Shown here: one piece after another, positions 54,586 to 64,000 of the stretch
Numbering within the stretch: the stretch's first letter is position 1
Layout: the number at the start of each line of letters is the position of its first letter
Assembly: GCA_964636985.1 (NCBI GenBank)
Contig: CAZWSX010000030.1
Location: 1-64,000 of the forward strand
Length of the DNA: 64,000 nt
Reading direction: 5' to 3'
From: CAZWSX01 sp964636985
GTDB lineage: Bacteria; Planctomycetota; Planctomycetia; Pirellulales; Pirellulaceae
Program-made: the position numbers and the translations under genes
Notes under the pieces: generated by a model
Told to the model about the DNA's origin: nothing
Databases searched by the model: none
What the model saw: the letters and a program-made list of their open reading frames with translations, nothing else

Positions 54586-55353
54586 ATGCGCACTCTGAAA
54601 CTAGGGCCGATCGTTCTGATTGCAGTCGTAATTTCTTCATCCGCCTTTGCCGAGTGGGGCGATTTGAAGATCACGTTCAAGCTGACCAAAGAGGTACCGA
54701 CGCAGAAAAAACAAGTCCCGGCCGAGGATCTCAAGGGATGCGAAGCGACAACTTACTTTGATCCCGTTGCTGTTGGCCCTTATCTGGAAGTCCCCAACGT
54801 GATGGTGTGGCTTCACACGGATGACGTTGCATTGGTCCCCATCCACCCCGATGTGACTAAGGCAGCCAAGGAGACGAAGCCTCTATTGCGAGCGGAGGAT
54901 TGCCAGTTCGTGCCGCACTGTTTGATGGCATCGACTGGCCAAACCGTTCTATTTGAAGGCACAGACTCAGTCGCACACGCTTGGAACCCGCACTTCCAAG
55001 CCAACGTAAAGTTCCAACGCCTCATTCCCTCCGCCTCAAAAGATGAATGGCTGGTCGCCAAGCCTGAGAGCCGCGCCATTCCAGTCGATTCCCCGCTTTA
55101 CCCGTGGATGTCGGCGTGGATCATGGTGGCGCCAACTCCATACCATGCGGTAAGTGACGCCGGCGGTGTCATCACCATCAGGAACTTGCCGGTCGGTAAG
55201 TGGCAGTTCAAATTCTGGCACGAGGTCCACGGAAACATCGCCAAGGTGGTGCGCAGCGGCAAGCCTGAGAGCTGGACCAAAGGGGTTGCCGCAATCTCCA
55301 TCTCAAAGGGAGAAAACGACCTGGGCGAAATCCAGATTGTCCCCAAGGAATAA
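54586..55353 (+). CDS. Exported cupredoxin-like protein
   Basis: The 255 residues begin with a signal peptide (MRTLKLGPIVLIAVVISSSAFA). The body has VPHCLMASTGQTVLFEGTDSVAHAWNPHF, resembling the plastocyanin-like fold in methylamine-utilisation-type proteins; His and Cys near the motif could bind copper, but the full ligand set is not confirmed. It should be periplasmic. Confidence 0.65.
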   Translation: MRTLKLGPIVLIAVVISSSAFAEWGDLKITFKLTKEVPTQKKQVPAEDLKGCEATTYFDPVAVGPYLEVPNVMVWLHTDDVALVPIHPDVTKAAKETKPLLRAEDCQFVPHCLMASTGQTVLFEGTDSVAHAWNPHFQANVKFQRLIPSASKDEWLVAKPESRAIPVDSPLYPWMSAWIMVAPTPYHAVSDAGGVITIRNLPVGKWQFKFWHEVHGNIAKVVRSGKPESWTKGVAAISISKGENDLGEIQIVPKE

Positions 55354-55580
55354 AACAGGGCCGCCCAGACGAATTTTGCCGTTTAATCGGATTTATTCGG
55401 CCGTAACGGGAACGCCAAGGGCGCGGCACGTTGACATAAGCCCGCCCCGGCAAGTAGCGTGAAGGGTGCGGCTGAAGCACAATAAAGGGTCAGCCTCTTT
55501 TCCGTTCGCAGTAGACATTCGCGCAAGAGAATCGTCGCGGCTGTTCCTCCTCAGGAACCTGTCTCATCAGGAAGTTTGGA

Positions 55581-57038
55581 ATGCGTCACAACTATCGCGG
55601 TTGGTCACTTGCCTTCGCGGGCGTGCTGGTCGGGTTCATCAGTTTTGCTTTCGCTGCCGACTTCGACCCGATCGAAATCGACAAGGCATACGTCACCCCA
55701 GAAAAGACCGCCAAGACGAACCGGCGCAATGGCGACAACCTTCTCAAGGAAATCTTGCAGGGCGCCAAGCAAGTCGCCGACGCTCCCGTTAAAGCGGAAT
55801 CCGACAAGTACCTGCAAAAGTACTTCATGCCTTCTGTCGTCCAGCCCGACAGGATTCGCGAAGGGGAGTCGCCGCGAACCGCCCTGCTCAAGTTGTTTAC
55901 CAGCGTGCAGACCACTAGCGCCCCTGGAAGACAATACCTGTTCGACACGACGATGTCCGAGATGACCAAGTACGCTCGCGGCAACTATGAGCCGCAAGCG
56001 CGAGTTCAGGCGTATTTGATCTTGGGCGACTTGAACACGCGCGAGCGCGCCGCCGGCGACAAGTCACTGCCGCTACCCAGCAGCGCCGCACTCAAGCTGT
56101 TGCTGGACGACTTCGACAAGCCTAGCCAACCCGATGGCATCGTAAGCGCGATCCTGGTCGGCCTGGTTCGGCATGCCCACTTGAATGCCAACGACGTGAC
56201 GCGTCCGGCCGAAGAAAAAATTCAGGCTGCCGATCTGGATCGCTTGGAGAAGATCTCCCTGGCGCTGATTGCCGAAAAAAGCCCGCCCCATGGACGTTCG
56301 GCCGACGGGCACGATTGGCTGCGCCGACGCGCCGTGGAAATCGCAGGCCACCTCGCGGCGACTCGCCCGTCGCCGAAAGTTGTAGCTGCCCTGGAAGCGT
56401 TGCTTGCCGATCGAAAGGATTCCCCCGAAGTTCGTTTGGCGGCGGCAAACTCGATGTCTCAAGTGACACGACGAAGCGCCGCGGGCGGACCTAAGCTCGC
56501 GATCAAGCCAGACGCCCATGGACTCGCGCTGGCGCTGGCGGACACGCTCGAGCAACGATTCGCACGGATCGACAAAGACCGCGAGCAGGTGATGTCGCGT
56601 CGCAAGGTGGAATCGCTGCTCAAGTCGAGAGCCGTCGCCAGTGCGGAAGGAAAGTTCGACAAAAGCGATCCGTTCGCCAACCATACCGAGGTCATGCAAC
56701 GGTGGTTGATCGGGAAGATCGTCGCCGCATGGACAGGCCTGACGGGCAGTCCCGACTTCAGCCGCGCAGTTAGAGACGATCCCAAATTCGGCCTTTACAC
56801 CGGCGCGCCCGCGGCCGCAGACAAGGCGGCTCTCGACGAGGTGAAAAAACAGCTTATCGAGCTTCAAAGAAAGGTAACCCTCATGAAGATCGAAGGTTCC
56901 CTGGAAGATGAAGTCGAGACAATCCGAGCCGCCGCTAAAGATCTAGCCGCGATTGCAGCCGCTCCGCCGCCAGCCGGTGCCGATGCCCCGGCAGCAGCGG
57001 GAGATGCAGCCCCGGCCGACGAGCCCCCGGCCAACTAG
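55581..57038 (+). CDS. Exported HEAT-like repeat protein
   Basis: The 485-residue protein has a signal-type leader (MRHNYRGWSLAFAGVLVGFISF) and a helical repeat body with HEAT-like segments (VVAALEALLADRKDSPEVRLAAA), a charged coil near 405-445 (DEVKKQLIELQRKVTLMK) and an Ala/Pro-rich tail. Function is unknown; protein-protein scaffolding is a guess. It follows a 227-bp gap without other genes. Confidence 0.75.
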   Translation: MRHNYRGWSLAFAGVLVGFISFAFAADFDPIEIDKAYVTPEKTAKTNRRNGDNLLKEILQGAKQVADAPVKAESDKYLQKYFMPSVVQPDRIREGESPRTALLKLFTSVQTTSAPGRQYLFDTTMSEMTKYARGNYEPQARVQAYLILGDLNTRERAAGDKSLPLPSSAALKLLLDDFDKPSQPDGIVSAILVGLVRHAHLNANDVTRPAEEKIQAADLDRLEKISLALIAEKSPPHGRSADGHDWLRRRAVEIAGHLAATRPSPKVVAALEALLADRKDSPEVRLAAANSMSQVTRRSAAGGPKLAIKPDAHGLALALADTLEQRFARIDKDREQVMSRRKVESLLKSRAVASAEGKFDKSDPFANHTEVMQRWLIGKIVAAWTGLTGSPDFSRAVRDDPKFGLYTGAPAAADKAALDEVKKQLIELQRKVTLMKIEGSLEDEVETIRAAAKDLAAIAAAPPPAGADAPAAAGDAAPADEPPAN

Positions 57039-57246
57039 TCGCCGCGTTCGTCGGCTTGCTGTGAATTTCGTCGCTGCGAATCTCGTGGACGTGAATCCTA
57101 TTGTGCGGCGCCTCGCGTCGCACACCACGTCGTCTTCTTTGCAAAGTATGTCTCAGGTGTTTCACCCGCTGACAACGTCGCCGATACAAACTACAACGAA
57201 GGCTCTCCTGGGCTCGATTGACCTATGGTTCGCCTGAGTTTCGCAC

Positions 57247-59376
57247 ATGCCGTCGCTTGTATCGCTGACGTTCCCCGAAGCCGATTTACCCCGGATTACC
57301 TTCGACGCTCTTGACCGCAGCGTTAATCTCCTGTCGCGAGAAACGCTAGCAGAGTTCGCTGCCGCGCTCGATCAGCTCGCAGGCCGTACCGATATCGCGG
57401 CGCTGATCGTCGATTCCGCCAAGCCAGAGTGTTTTCAGGCTGGCGCCGACGTAAATCAAGTCGCCGACCCAAATCGAACTGCCGACGATGTCCGTTCCGC
57501 AGCTCTAAAAGGCCAGCAACTATTTCGGCGGCTTTCCGAGCTTCCCTTTCCCACCATCGCAGCGATCTCCGGTGCATGCGTCGGCGGAGGCGCGGAACTC
57601 GCGTTGTGGTGCGATCGCCGGATCGCCGCGCGAACAGACAAAACGCAGATCGGATTTCCCGAAGTCAAACTCGGCCTGTGCCCCGGCTGGGGTGGATCGA
57701 CCTTGCTTCCGCGAACGATCGGATTGCCCAACGCAGTGGATCTCGCGACGCGTGGCGAATCGCTGACCGCCGACGAAGCGAAAGGGTGCGGCCTGATCGA
57801 CGACGTCGTCTTGCCGTCGCTTCTGGGGGAAGCAGCCCGCCGGCTGGCGCGCAGCGAGGCTGCCTCGCGCCGCTGGCGCATCGATCGTGAAAAACGTCGG
57901 GCAACGGTCGCATTGTCGCAAGAGGAAACACAATTCCTTGCCGCGACCGCCGGCGCGATCCTCGCTCGCGAGACCAAGGGACGGTTCCCGGCACCAAGCG
58001 CCATCCTCGAACTGTTACTTACCACTAGTTCGTCCGAGTTCGATGACGCGTTGCGTCTGGAAACAGACACCATTGCCAAACTCTTCGCCACTCCTGAACG
58101 CTCCGCGTTGACGAACGTCTTTCTGGTTACCGATCGCGCCAAGAGGAGTGCTGGCGCCCACGAACATCAAGCCCTGCCCCTTGATCGCGTGGGACTAGTC
58201 GGCATCGGCATCATGGGCATCGGTATCGCCGCCGCGCATGCCAAGGCTTCGATCGATTTCACGGCAGTCGACGCTTCGAGCGAGGCGCTTTCGCAAGGGA
58301 TCGCGGCAACCCTTGCCGAAGCCGCTTACGACAAGAAGACCAAGCGAACCGATCCCGCGCGAGCACAGGTGATGGCCGGGAAGCTCCATTCCGGACCAAG
58401 CATCGCTTCGCTCGCATCATGCGCCCTGGTCATCGAAGCCGCGGTCGAGGCCGCCGATATCAAGCGCAAACTGTTCGCGGAGCTAGAAGAGGTGGTACCG
58501 CCAACGACCATCCTCGCAACTAACACTTCGACGATCCCCATCGGCGAACTGGCCAAAGGTCTGAAACATCCGGAGCGATTCTGCGGCCTGCACTTCTTCA
58601 ATCCCGTGCGAAGAACGCGCGTCGTCGAAGTGATCAAAGGACCACAAACGTCGCCTGAGACGATTGCCGCGGCGGCGGCTCACGTGCGGCGTCTAGGCAA
58701 GATGCCGATCATCGTCGGCGATAGTCCCGGCTTTGTGGTCAACCGCGTGCTCTCCCCCTACCTCGGCGAAGCCATGGCTCTCTTCGACGAAGGGGCGACT
58801 ATCGAGCAAATCGACAAAGCTTCCATGCAGTTCGGCATGCCACTGGGTCCCTTCGCGTTGTACGACCTGGTGGGGATCGATACCTCGTACAACGCGGGCA
58901 AGGTGATGTGGATGGCGTACGCCGCGACGCGCTTCGCCTCGCCGGTCCTCCCCGCCATGCTCAAGGCGAAGCGCCTCGGCGTGAAAAATGGCCTCGGTTT
59001 TTACAGCTACCAGAACAAGCGCCGCGAGGCCCAGCCCGATCCTGTCGTCGCGAAACTGCTGGAGCTTTACGTCAAGTCGCAGAAGTCGATCTCGCAAGCC
59101 GACATGCAGTTACGGCTCTTTTTGCCGATGGTCCTGGAAGCGACCCGCGTCCTCGACGAAGGCCTGGTCAGCGATCCATGCGATATCGATCTCGGCGTCA
59201 TCTACGGGCTGGGCCTTTCGCCTCACACCGGCGGTATTTTGCATTGGGCCGATCGATTAGGCGCTGCCAAGATCGTCGCCGAAATGGAACGCTTCGCATC
59301 GCTGGGCCCGCGCTGGAAGCCGACCGACCGGCTGCTCCAAATGGCCGCCAGCGGACGGCGGTTTTACGACGTTTAG
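57247..59376 (+). CDS. fadJ: Bifunctional enoyl-CoA hydratase/3-hydroxyacyl-CoA dehydrogenase (FadJ-like)
   Basis: The 709-residue protein fuses a crotonase domain (about 1-195: SGACVGGGAELALWCDRR and GFPEVKLGLCPGWGGSTLL, keeping both catalytic Glu) to a 3-hydroxyacyl-CoA dehydrogenase. The latter has the NAD-binding GIGIMGIGIAAAHAK near 318 and FCGLHFFNPV near 450. It catalyses hydration and oxidation in beta-oxidation. The thiolase gene follows 27 bp downstream. Confidence 0.92.
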   Translation: MPSLVSLTFPEADLPRITFDALDRSVNLLSRETLAEFAAALDQLAGRTDIAALIVDSAKPECFQAGADVNQVADPNRTADDVRSAALKGQQLFRRLSELPFPTIAAISGACVGGGAELALWCDRRIAARTDKTQIGFPEVKLGLCPGWGGSTLLPRTIGLPNAVDLATRGESLTADEAKGCGLIDDVVLPSLLGEAARRLARSEAASRRWRIDREKRRATVALSQEETQFLAATAGAILARETKGRFPAPSAILELLLTTSSSEFDDALRLETDTIAKLFATPERSALTNVFLVTDRAKRSAGAHEHQALPLDRVGLVGIGIMGIGIAAAHAKASIDFTAVDASSEALSQGIAATLAEAAYDKKTKRTDPARAQVMAGKLHSGPSIASLASCALVIEAAVEAADIKRKLFAELEEVVPPTTILATNTSTIPIGELAKGLKHPERFCGLHFFNPVRRTRVVEVIKGPQTSPETIAAAAAHVRRLGKMPIIVGDSPGFVVNRVLSPYLGEAMALFDEGATIEQIDKASMQFGMPLGPFALYDLVGIDTSYNAGKVMWMAYAATRFASPVLPAMLKAKRLGVKNGLGFYSYQNKRREAQPDPVVAKLLELYVKSQKSISQADMQLRLFLPMVLEATRVLDEGLVSDPCDIDLGVIYGLGLSPHTGGILHWADRLGAAKIVAEMERFASLGPRWKPTDRLLQMAASGRRFYDV

Positions 59377-59403
59377 AAAACTGGAACAATCACTGGCAAT
59401 CGC

Positions 59404-60597
59404 ATGAGCCGAGAGTCTTTCTTCAATACCACTCCGGAACGAACGGCCGTCATTGTCGACGCGGTCCGCACGCCCATTGGGCGAGCCCACGCCGAGAAAG
59501 GCTGGTTCCGCGAAACGCGCGGCGACGACCTGGCTGTCGCCGTTGTGCGGGCCTTGCTCGAGCGAACGGGAATCGATCCCGCGACCGTCGACGACTGCAT
59601 CATGGGCTGCACGCAGCAGACTGGCGAAGCAGGCATGAACGCCGGGCGAAACATCGCGCTCATGGCTGGTCTGCCCGAATCGACTGCGGGCTGCACCATC
59701 GATCGCTTGTGCGGCAGCAGCATGCAGGCCCTGCATCAGGCTACTCACGCCATTGCCGCCGGCGCGGCCGACGTGCAAATTGCCGGCGGCTTCGAGCACA
59801 TGCACCATCTGCCGATGGATTTCAACCACCGGCCCAACCCAAAGCTCTTTCGCGTCACCAGCAAAGCAGCGCTCCACATGGGAGCGACCGCCGAATTCCT
59901 GGCGCAATCGCGCGGCATTTCTCGCGTCGAACAAGACGCCTACGCGCACCGCAGCCACGAGCGCGCCGCGAAGGCACACGCAGCAGGCGAATTCGCTCGC
60001 GAGATCGTCCCGCTCCCCGCGAAGGACGACGCCGGGCTAACCTTTACGGCCGAGTCCGACCAGTGTGTCCGTTTCGATAGCAGCCTCGAATCACTAGCCA
60101 GACTCGAACCCGCGTTCGTGCCGAAATACGGCACGGTTACGGCCGGAAACAGCTCGCCATTGAACGACGGCGCCTCGGCGCTCCTGGTGATGTCGGAAGC
60201 GAAGGCCAAGTCGCTCGGGCTCAAGCCAATCGCCCGCGTGCGTGCCACCAGTGTGATGGGCCTTGCACCGTCGCTCATGGGCCTCGGGCCAATCGTCGCC
60301 AGTAACAAGCTTTTTCAGCGTGTCGGCATCGGCGCTAGCGATCTCGGTCTGATCGAGATCAACGAAGCGTTCGCGGTTCAAGCTCTCGCATGCATCCGCG
60401 AACTCAAATTCGACGAGGACCGAGTCAACGTACGAGGGGGAGCGATTGCGATTGGCCACCCGCTCGGAGCAAGCGGTTCACGGATCGTGACGACGCTCGT
60501 TCACGCGATGCGCGACAAAAAGATAGAGTTAGGCTTGGCGACGATGTGCATCGGCATCGGGCAAGGAATCGCCACGCTCCTTGAGAACGTAAGCTAG
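59404..60597 (+). CDS. fadA: Acetyl-CoA C-acyltransferase (thiolase)
   Basis: The 397 residues show the thiolase fold: active Cys103 (RLCGSSMQALH), NEAFAVQALA, GGAIAIGHPLGASGSRI (His352), and second Cys382 (MCIGIGQG, where most relatives have CIGGGQG). It cleaves 3-ketoacyl-CoA in beta-oxidation and forms an operon with the FadJ-like gene. Confidence 0.95.
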   Translation: MSRESFFNTTPERTAVIVDAVRTPIGRAHAEKGWFRETRGDDLAVAVVRALLERTGIDPATVDDCIMGCTQQTGEAGMNAGRNIALMAGLPESTAGCTIDRLCGSSMQALHQATHAIAAGAADVQIAGGFEHMHHLPMDFNHRPNPKLFRVTSKAALHMGATAEFLAQSRGISRVEQDAYAHRSHERAAKAHAAGEFAREIVPLPAKDDAGLTFTAESDQCVRFDSSLESLARLEPAFVPKYGTVTAGNSSPLNDGASALLVMSEAKAKSLGLKPIARVRATSVMGLAPSLMGLGPIVASNKLFQRVGIGASDLGLIEINEAFAVQALACIRELKFDEDRVNVRGGAIAIGHPLGASGSRIVTTLVHAMRDKKIELGLATMCIGIGQGIATLLENVS

Positions 60598-60602
60598 ACG
60601 CT

Positions 60603-61433
60603 TTACGGCTTCTCGCCTCGACGACCGCGTTCCATGGTTCGAATCAACGCGCGGATCTCTTTTTGCCGATGCTCCGGCGCGATCTCCAGCGCGGCGTAGT
60701 AGGCCTTCCGCGCTTCCTTCCAATCCTGCGCGGAAGCGTGCTGCTCGGCCTCGTCGAGCAACGCTCGAATCGGGCCGGCCGTTGCTTCTTCCTCTTCGGC
60801 TTGTTGGCGCTTGATTTCCGCTACGGAGAGCGCGCCGTACTCGGCGGTACTCTTGAACGACTTCGACGTCGCCTGGTTCCCCGTGTCTGCCGGCTGGACA
60901 CTCTGCGCGGGAACTTGCACCATGCCACCGGCTGCCATTCCACCTTGTGCTCGCATCCGCGCGATCGCATCGGCCAACGGGCTCGCCGGCGCGCGATCGC
61001 CAACGATCGGAATAATCTCCGTGATAAAGGGAGACCACACCGTTTCCTGAATCATCCCGAATCCGCCGTTACCCATCGTGATCGATGGGGTCTGGGAAGT
61101 GAACGATCGCGTGCTTCCCGAAGCAAAGTTGAATCCGAGTTGGCCTGAGACGTCGCCGCCGCCAAAACCAAATCCCACCGATCCTCCCACGCCGGGAGTA
61201 AATCCACCGAACGGCGGCCGGGCCGCGCCGGAGCCAATGTTATTAAAGAACCAACCGTTACCGTTTAGCGAAAAACCGGTTCCCATGCGCTCGAAGAAAC
61301 TATCGCTCACGTTGCCGAAAGGCGTACCCACATTGACTTGCTGGGAGGACGCGTCGCCTGCTGAAACAAAAAACGTGGCGAGAGCAAACAGAGTCGTCAT
61401 CAGCGCGCCCCAGGCGCCCTTCGTGGTGACCAT
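60603..61433 (-). CDS. Exported Gly-rich protein with a TPR-like C-terminus
   Basis: ATG 61433 (MVTTKGAWGALMT) gives 276 residues with a signal peptide ending near SAGDASSQ. A Gly/Phe-rich middle (GFGFGGGDVSGQLGFNF) is followed by a helical C-terminus (EEAEQHASAQDWKEARKAYYAALEIAP) resembling one TPR. Function unknown. It is convergent with fadA, with five bases between stops. Confidence 0.7.
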   Translation of the reverse strand: MVTTKGAWGALMTTLFALATFFVSAGDASSQQVNVGTPFGNVSDSFFERMGTGFSLNGNGWFFNNIGSGAARPPFGGFTPGVGGSVGFGFGGGDVSGQLGFNFASGSTRSFTSQTPSITMGNGGFGMIQETVWSPFITEIIPIVGDRAPASPLADAIARMRAQGGMAAGGMVQVPAQSVQPADTGNQATSKSFKSTAEYGALSVAEIKRQQAEEEEATAGPIRALLDEAEQHASAQDWKEARKAYYAALEIAPEHRQKEIRALIRTMERGRRGEKP

Positions 61434-61553
61434 TGCGATCGACTCCTGCAGAAGTACGGCGTAGCCCACGCCGGCTCCCCCTCATGATAGAGGCAACATC
61501 GTCGTATCGGCAAGCGCATCGGGGCAGCTTAATTGCCAGAGCATAACTGGCAG

Positions 61554-62678
61554 CTATTGATGCAGCCGCTTGAGTTCCTGGCCATCTTCCACGCGGCGAA
61601 GAATGCCGCCATAGCAGCCGACGAGGAAGGCCTCATCGTCTGGAGTGAAGGCGAACCGGTGCGGATCGCGTTCAGGGCGTTCTTTCACGCCCTCACCTCG
61701 CGCCAGATGGGTGTGAAACGAACACTTATCGAAACCGTGCCGCTGGACCTCCCGCCATGTTTCCGTCGACCAGAAAACGACTTGCCCCGTCGTCTGGTCG
61801 CCAGCTGCCAGCAGCCTGCCGCTGGCCGAGAAGAACGGCCGCGACAATCCGCGAATGCCCGTCAGAAGCTGTTGCTCCAATCCCAAATCGGCATCCCACA
61901 ACAGGACGCTCCCATCGGGGTGGCCGCTCGCCAACCGCTTCCCGTCAGGCGAGTAACACATGTTGTAAAAGGGCTCTTCAAACGGCAAGGCGCTGGCGAT
62001 CGTTTTGCCGGTGTCGGCGGAAACCATTCGCGGCGCCAGTTGCCCGTTGGCCTCGCGAACGATACCCACCAATCGGTCCCCCTTGGGAGACCAGGCGATC
62101 GAGATCGCTCCTCCCAGTCCTTCGAGCACCCGCATCCGCTGGTCTGGACCCACATCGAAAATGGCGCACGTTTTTCTCCCAAGAACGACGATCTGGTCGC
62201 TCGCGGGAGAAAAAGCAAAGGCGTGGCAGCGCTCGAAGCTGCGAACTCGCTCACCGGAATCGGTATTCCAAACCGTTACCTCGTGCAGAGCAAGACCCTC
62301 GTCGCCGAAAAACAATTTCGCGGCCGCCAGCCATTTGCTGTTGGCGCTAAACCGCAAGTCGAGCCAATCGCCAAACGTCTCGGAGCGCCAAACGGCCTCG
62401 CCGGATTTCAGGTCGAACGTCGTCACGATGGCCGACTTGCGCACATCGGGATGCGGGCGTGGCGGGTCTTCGCTGTTCGACAAGCCCGAGATCGCCGTGG
62501 CCGCCGTTAAACCATTAGGCGACACGTCGACACATTGCGGGTCGCGCGCCGGCACAAATGGTGCGGCCCAGCCGCGGTTCGCAAAAGCCAAACTCGCGCA
62601 GGCTCCAGCGCCGGCGGCGAGCCAATCGCGGCGATTCCAAGTAGACGTAGCATCAATTGGTTGATGAAGGCGACGCAT
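61554..62678 (-). CDS. Exported WD40-like repeat protein
   Basis: The 374 residues start with a twin-arginine-like leader (NRRDWLAAGAGACASLAFA). The rest shows several WD40-type units (GKRLASGHPDGSVLLWDAD, KGDRLVGIVREANGQL), consistent with a six- to seven-bladed propeller. It is probably periplasmic. No enzymatic motif; a scaffold or binding role is inferred. Confidence 0.8.
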   Translation of the reverse strand: MRRLHQPIDATSTWNRRDWLAAGAGACASLAFANRGWAAPFVPARDPQCVDVSPNGLTAATAISGLSNSEDPPRPHPDVRKSAIVTTFDLKSGEAVWRSETFGDWLDLRFSANSKWLAAAKLFFGDEGLALHEVTVWNTDSGERVRSFERCHAFAFSPASDQIVVLGRKTCAIFDVGPDQRMRVLEGLGGAISIAWSPKGDRLVGIVREANGQLAPRMVSADTGKTIASALPFEEPFYNMCYSPDGKRLASGHPDGSVLLWDADLGLEQQLLTGIRGLSRPFFSASGRLLAAGDQTTGQVVFWSTETWREVQRHGFDKCSFHTHLARGEGVKERPERDPHRFAFTPDDEAFLVGCYGGILRRVEDGQELKRLHQ

Positions 62679-62788
62679 AGAGGAAGCGTGCTCGGCGGCG
62701 AACGGTGGGACGCAAAGGCGGGGAAGGATCTGTCTCTAGCTTACCTTGCCGGGACGCGGCGCACCACGAACTCCTCGATTTGTGGACA

Positions 62789-63652
62789 ATGGATCGAATG
62801 ACGAACGAGTCCAATGATCCGAAAAACACCAGTGGAAAACGCCCCCGGTACCGCCGGCTCTTCAAGGCCGCGCCCCGGCGACAAACCGCACAGCCCAAAC
62901 CGACTCCCGCGGAGGCGGTGGAATCCCTCCAGGCCGAAGACGACTTTGGCGTACCGATTCCCGGCTTGCCGCTTGCCAAGGAGAAGTGGGCACAAACAGC
63001 GATCCACCGCCTCCCTTCGCCTGGAACGGTGGATTGGTCGAGCGTTTTCGGACGCACGGCCCCGCTCGTCGTCGATCTGGGATGCGGCAACGGGCGATAC
63101 GTGATCACCAGCGCCTTGCGCCGCCCCGAGTGCGATCATCTCGGCGTCGACGCGTTGCCGCTCGTTATCCGGTACGCCACACGCCGGGCCAATCAACGCG
63201 GACTCCACAACGTGCGGATGCTGGTGTGTGGCGGGCACGAATTCCTGGAGAACTATCTCGCCCAAGAATCGGTCGACGAGTTGCATCTTTACCACCCGCA
63301 GCCATTTCGCACTTCGCGCGATGCAATGCTGGATAAGCGATTGGTCACGCCCGAGTTTTTGAGGCTGGCTTATTCGCGATTGAAACCAAGCGGCAAATTC
63401 GTCGTCCAAACCGACAACCGCGCCTACTGGCAATACATCCGTCGCACAGCGGCCGAGTTCTTCTCGATCGAGGAACAAGATGGACCGTGGCCCGACGATC
63501 CCCTAGGCAGAACCCGTCGCGAGATCTACGCGCGACGACACAACATGCAAGTCTGGCGAGCCACTTGCCGGCAACGAACCGATCGCTCGCCGGAAGAATT
63601 GCTCGAACTAGCTCGCTCGTTGCCGCTGCCAAGATTTGACGCCGGTCCGTAA
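62789..63652 (+). CDS. trmB: Divergent tRNA (guanine-N7)-methyltransferase TrmB
   Basis: Start is uncertain between ATG 62789 and ATG 62798; 62789 gives 287 residues. The SAM site VVDLGCGNGRYV (about 96) and HLGVDALPLVIRYA are clear, and FLRLAYSRLKPSGKFVVQTDNRAYW matches TrmB. The usual DPWPKxRH catalytic stretch is changed to HPQPFRTSRDAM. A basic N-terminal tail of about 60 residues precedes the domain. It is likely TrmB-family, but whether it keeps the N7 activity needs testing. Confidence 0.8.
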   Translation: MDRMTNESNDPKNTSGKRPRYRRLFKAAPRRQTAQPKPTPAEAVESLQAEDDFGVPIPGLPLAKEKWAQTAIHRLPSPGTVDWSSVFGRTAPLVVDLGCGNGRYVITSALRRPECDHLGVDALPLVIRYATRRANQRGLHNVRMLVCGGHEFLENYLAQESVDELHLYHPQPFRTSRDAMLDKRLVTPEFLRLAYSRLKPSGKFVVQTDNRAYWQYIRRTAAEFFSIEEQDGPWPDDPLGRTRREIYARRHNMQVWRATCRQRTDRSPEELLELARSLPLPRFDAGP

Positions 63653-63656
63653 GGAC

Positions 63657-64000
63657 TTAGTCCTTGCCGACGTGCTCGATCTTTTTCCAGTACTCGGCGA
63701 ATGCGCCGGCGACGTTGAAGTCGGGGCTGTTGTCCAAGTCGTGGCACTGTTTGCAGTGCGTCTCGGCTACGCCGCCGGCCAGCGGAAGGCGCATCGACTC
63801 GCGGAGCTTCTGTTGCAGGTCTGGCGCCGCGCCCTTGGTTTCGGCTTCGACATGCCCTGAACCGGGGCCGTGGCAATTCTCGCAACCGCTTTGGAGCATG
63901 TTGGAAGTCTGGTTGATCCCCAGGTAGCCCGAGGCGAATGGCAATTGCTTTTGCGGCTCCCAGCCCGTCACGTGACAGCTAAGGCACTCGGGATCGAAAT
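63657..64000 (-). CDS. Multihaem cytochrome c family protein (3' part only)
   Basis: The frame is open to the right edge, so the N-terminus lies outside. Three CXXCH motifs are visible: CLSCH (about 63972-63986), CENCH and CKQCH. The end is KKIEHVGKD. It is a periplasmic electron-transfer protein. A GGACTTAGTCC palindrome covers both convergent stops. Confidence 0.85.
   Translation of the reverse strand, partial: FDPECLSCHVTGWEPQKQLPFASGYLGINQTSNMLQSGCENCHGPGSGHVEAETKGAAPDLQQKLRESMRLPLAGGVAETHCKQCHDLDNSPDFNVAGAFAEYWKKIEHVGKD

Noticed and set aside
58908..60080. Plus-strand frame of 390 codons in another phase
   Set aside because: It spans the FadJ/FadA junction out of frame and is Arg-rich with no motif.

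Overview
The window looks like an ordinary chromosomal stretch of a planctomycete, most likely a Pirellulales-type bacterium. The evidence is gene content: two DUF1501 proteins with twin-arginine-like leaders, a DUF1559 pseudopilin with the H-X9-DG motif, a large Ser/Thr kinase with a repeat-rich C-terminal half, a Minf_1886-family protein, ExbB/ExbD clusters, many secreted or membrane proteins of unknown function, fairly high GC, and frequent GTG starts. No phage, insertion sequence, CRISPR array, rRNA or tRNA was recognised.

Layout. 1-6.1 kb (minus): a type IV pilus-like assembly operon with a PilM-PilN-like fusion followed by two anchored proteins sharing Gly/Met/Pro-rich repeats; the last runs off the left edge and starts with GTG. 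6.7-13.3 kb (plus): a GH38-like glycosidase, cytidylate kinase and a Ser/Thr kinase. 13.4-18.4 kb (minus): an unknown protein, a double carboxymuconolactone-decarboxylase-type protein, a DUF1559 pseudopilin with a downstream lipoprotein, and two small exported or membrane proteins. 18.6-22.4 kb (plus): a TetR regulator with a permease, ATPase and membrane-fusion protein, i.e. a regulated export cassette. 22.5-28.9 kb (mostly minus): a 45-residue membrane protein, a Dabb protein, a propeller-like/polytopic membrane protein (plus strand), and an ExbB-ExbD-ExbD-DUF1501 run. 29.3-34 kb: a KdpE-like response regulator, a zinc-ribbon metallopeptidase, an ACT protein and a YjhG/YagF-type dehydratase. 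34.2-40.3 kb: DUF1569, RicT-like PSP1 protein, Minf_1886 protein, a second DUF1501 protein, UppS and an HtrA-like protease. 40.6-48.7 kb: a nitrilase-family amidase, a Bax-inhibitor-1 protein and an AddA/AddB-like helicase-nuclease pair.

49.4-52.5 kb (plus) is a translation and secretion operon, ffh-rpsP-trmD-rplS, ended by a clear intrinsic terminator. It is followed at 52.7-54.0 kb by four tandem paralogous small membrane proteins, the least explained and most interesting protein set here. 54.1-64 kb carries a DUF2784 protein, a cupredoxin-like secreted protein, a HEAT-like secreted protein, a fatty-acid beta-oxidation pair, a TPR-like exported protein, a WD40-like protein, a divergent TrmB and the end of a multihaem cytochrome c.

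Between genes there is unusual palindromic structure: a roughly 200-bp nested inverted-repeat element at 33995-34198, a 135-bp four-palindrome cluster at 27660-27794, a three-hairpin block at 14068-14190, and many hairpins at convergent gene ends. All functional names rest on motif recognition by eye; no database search was run.
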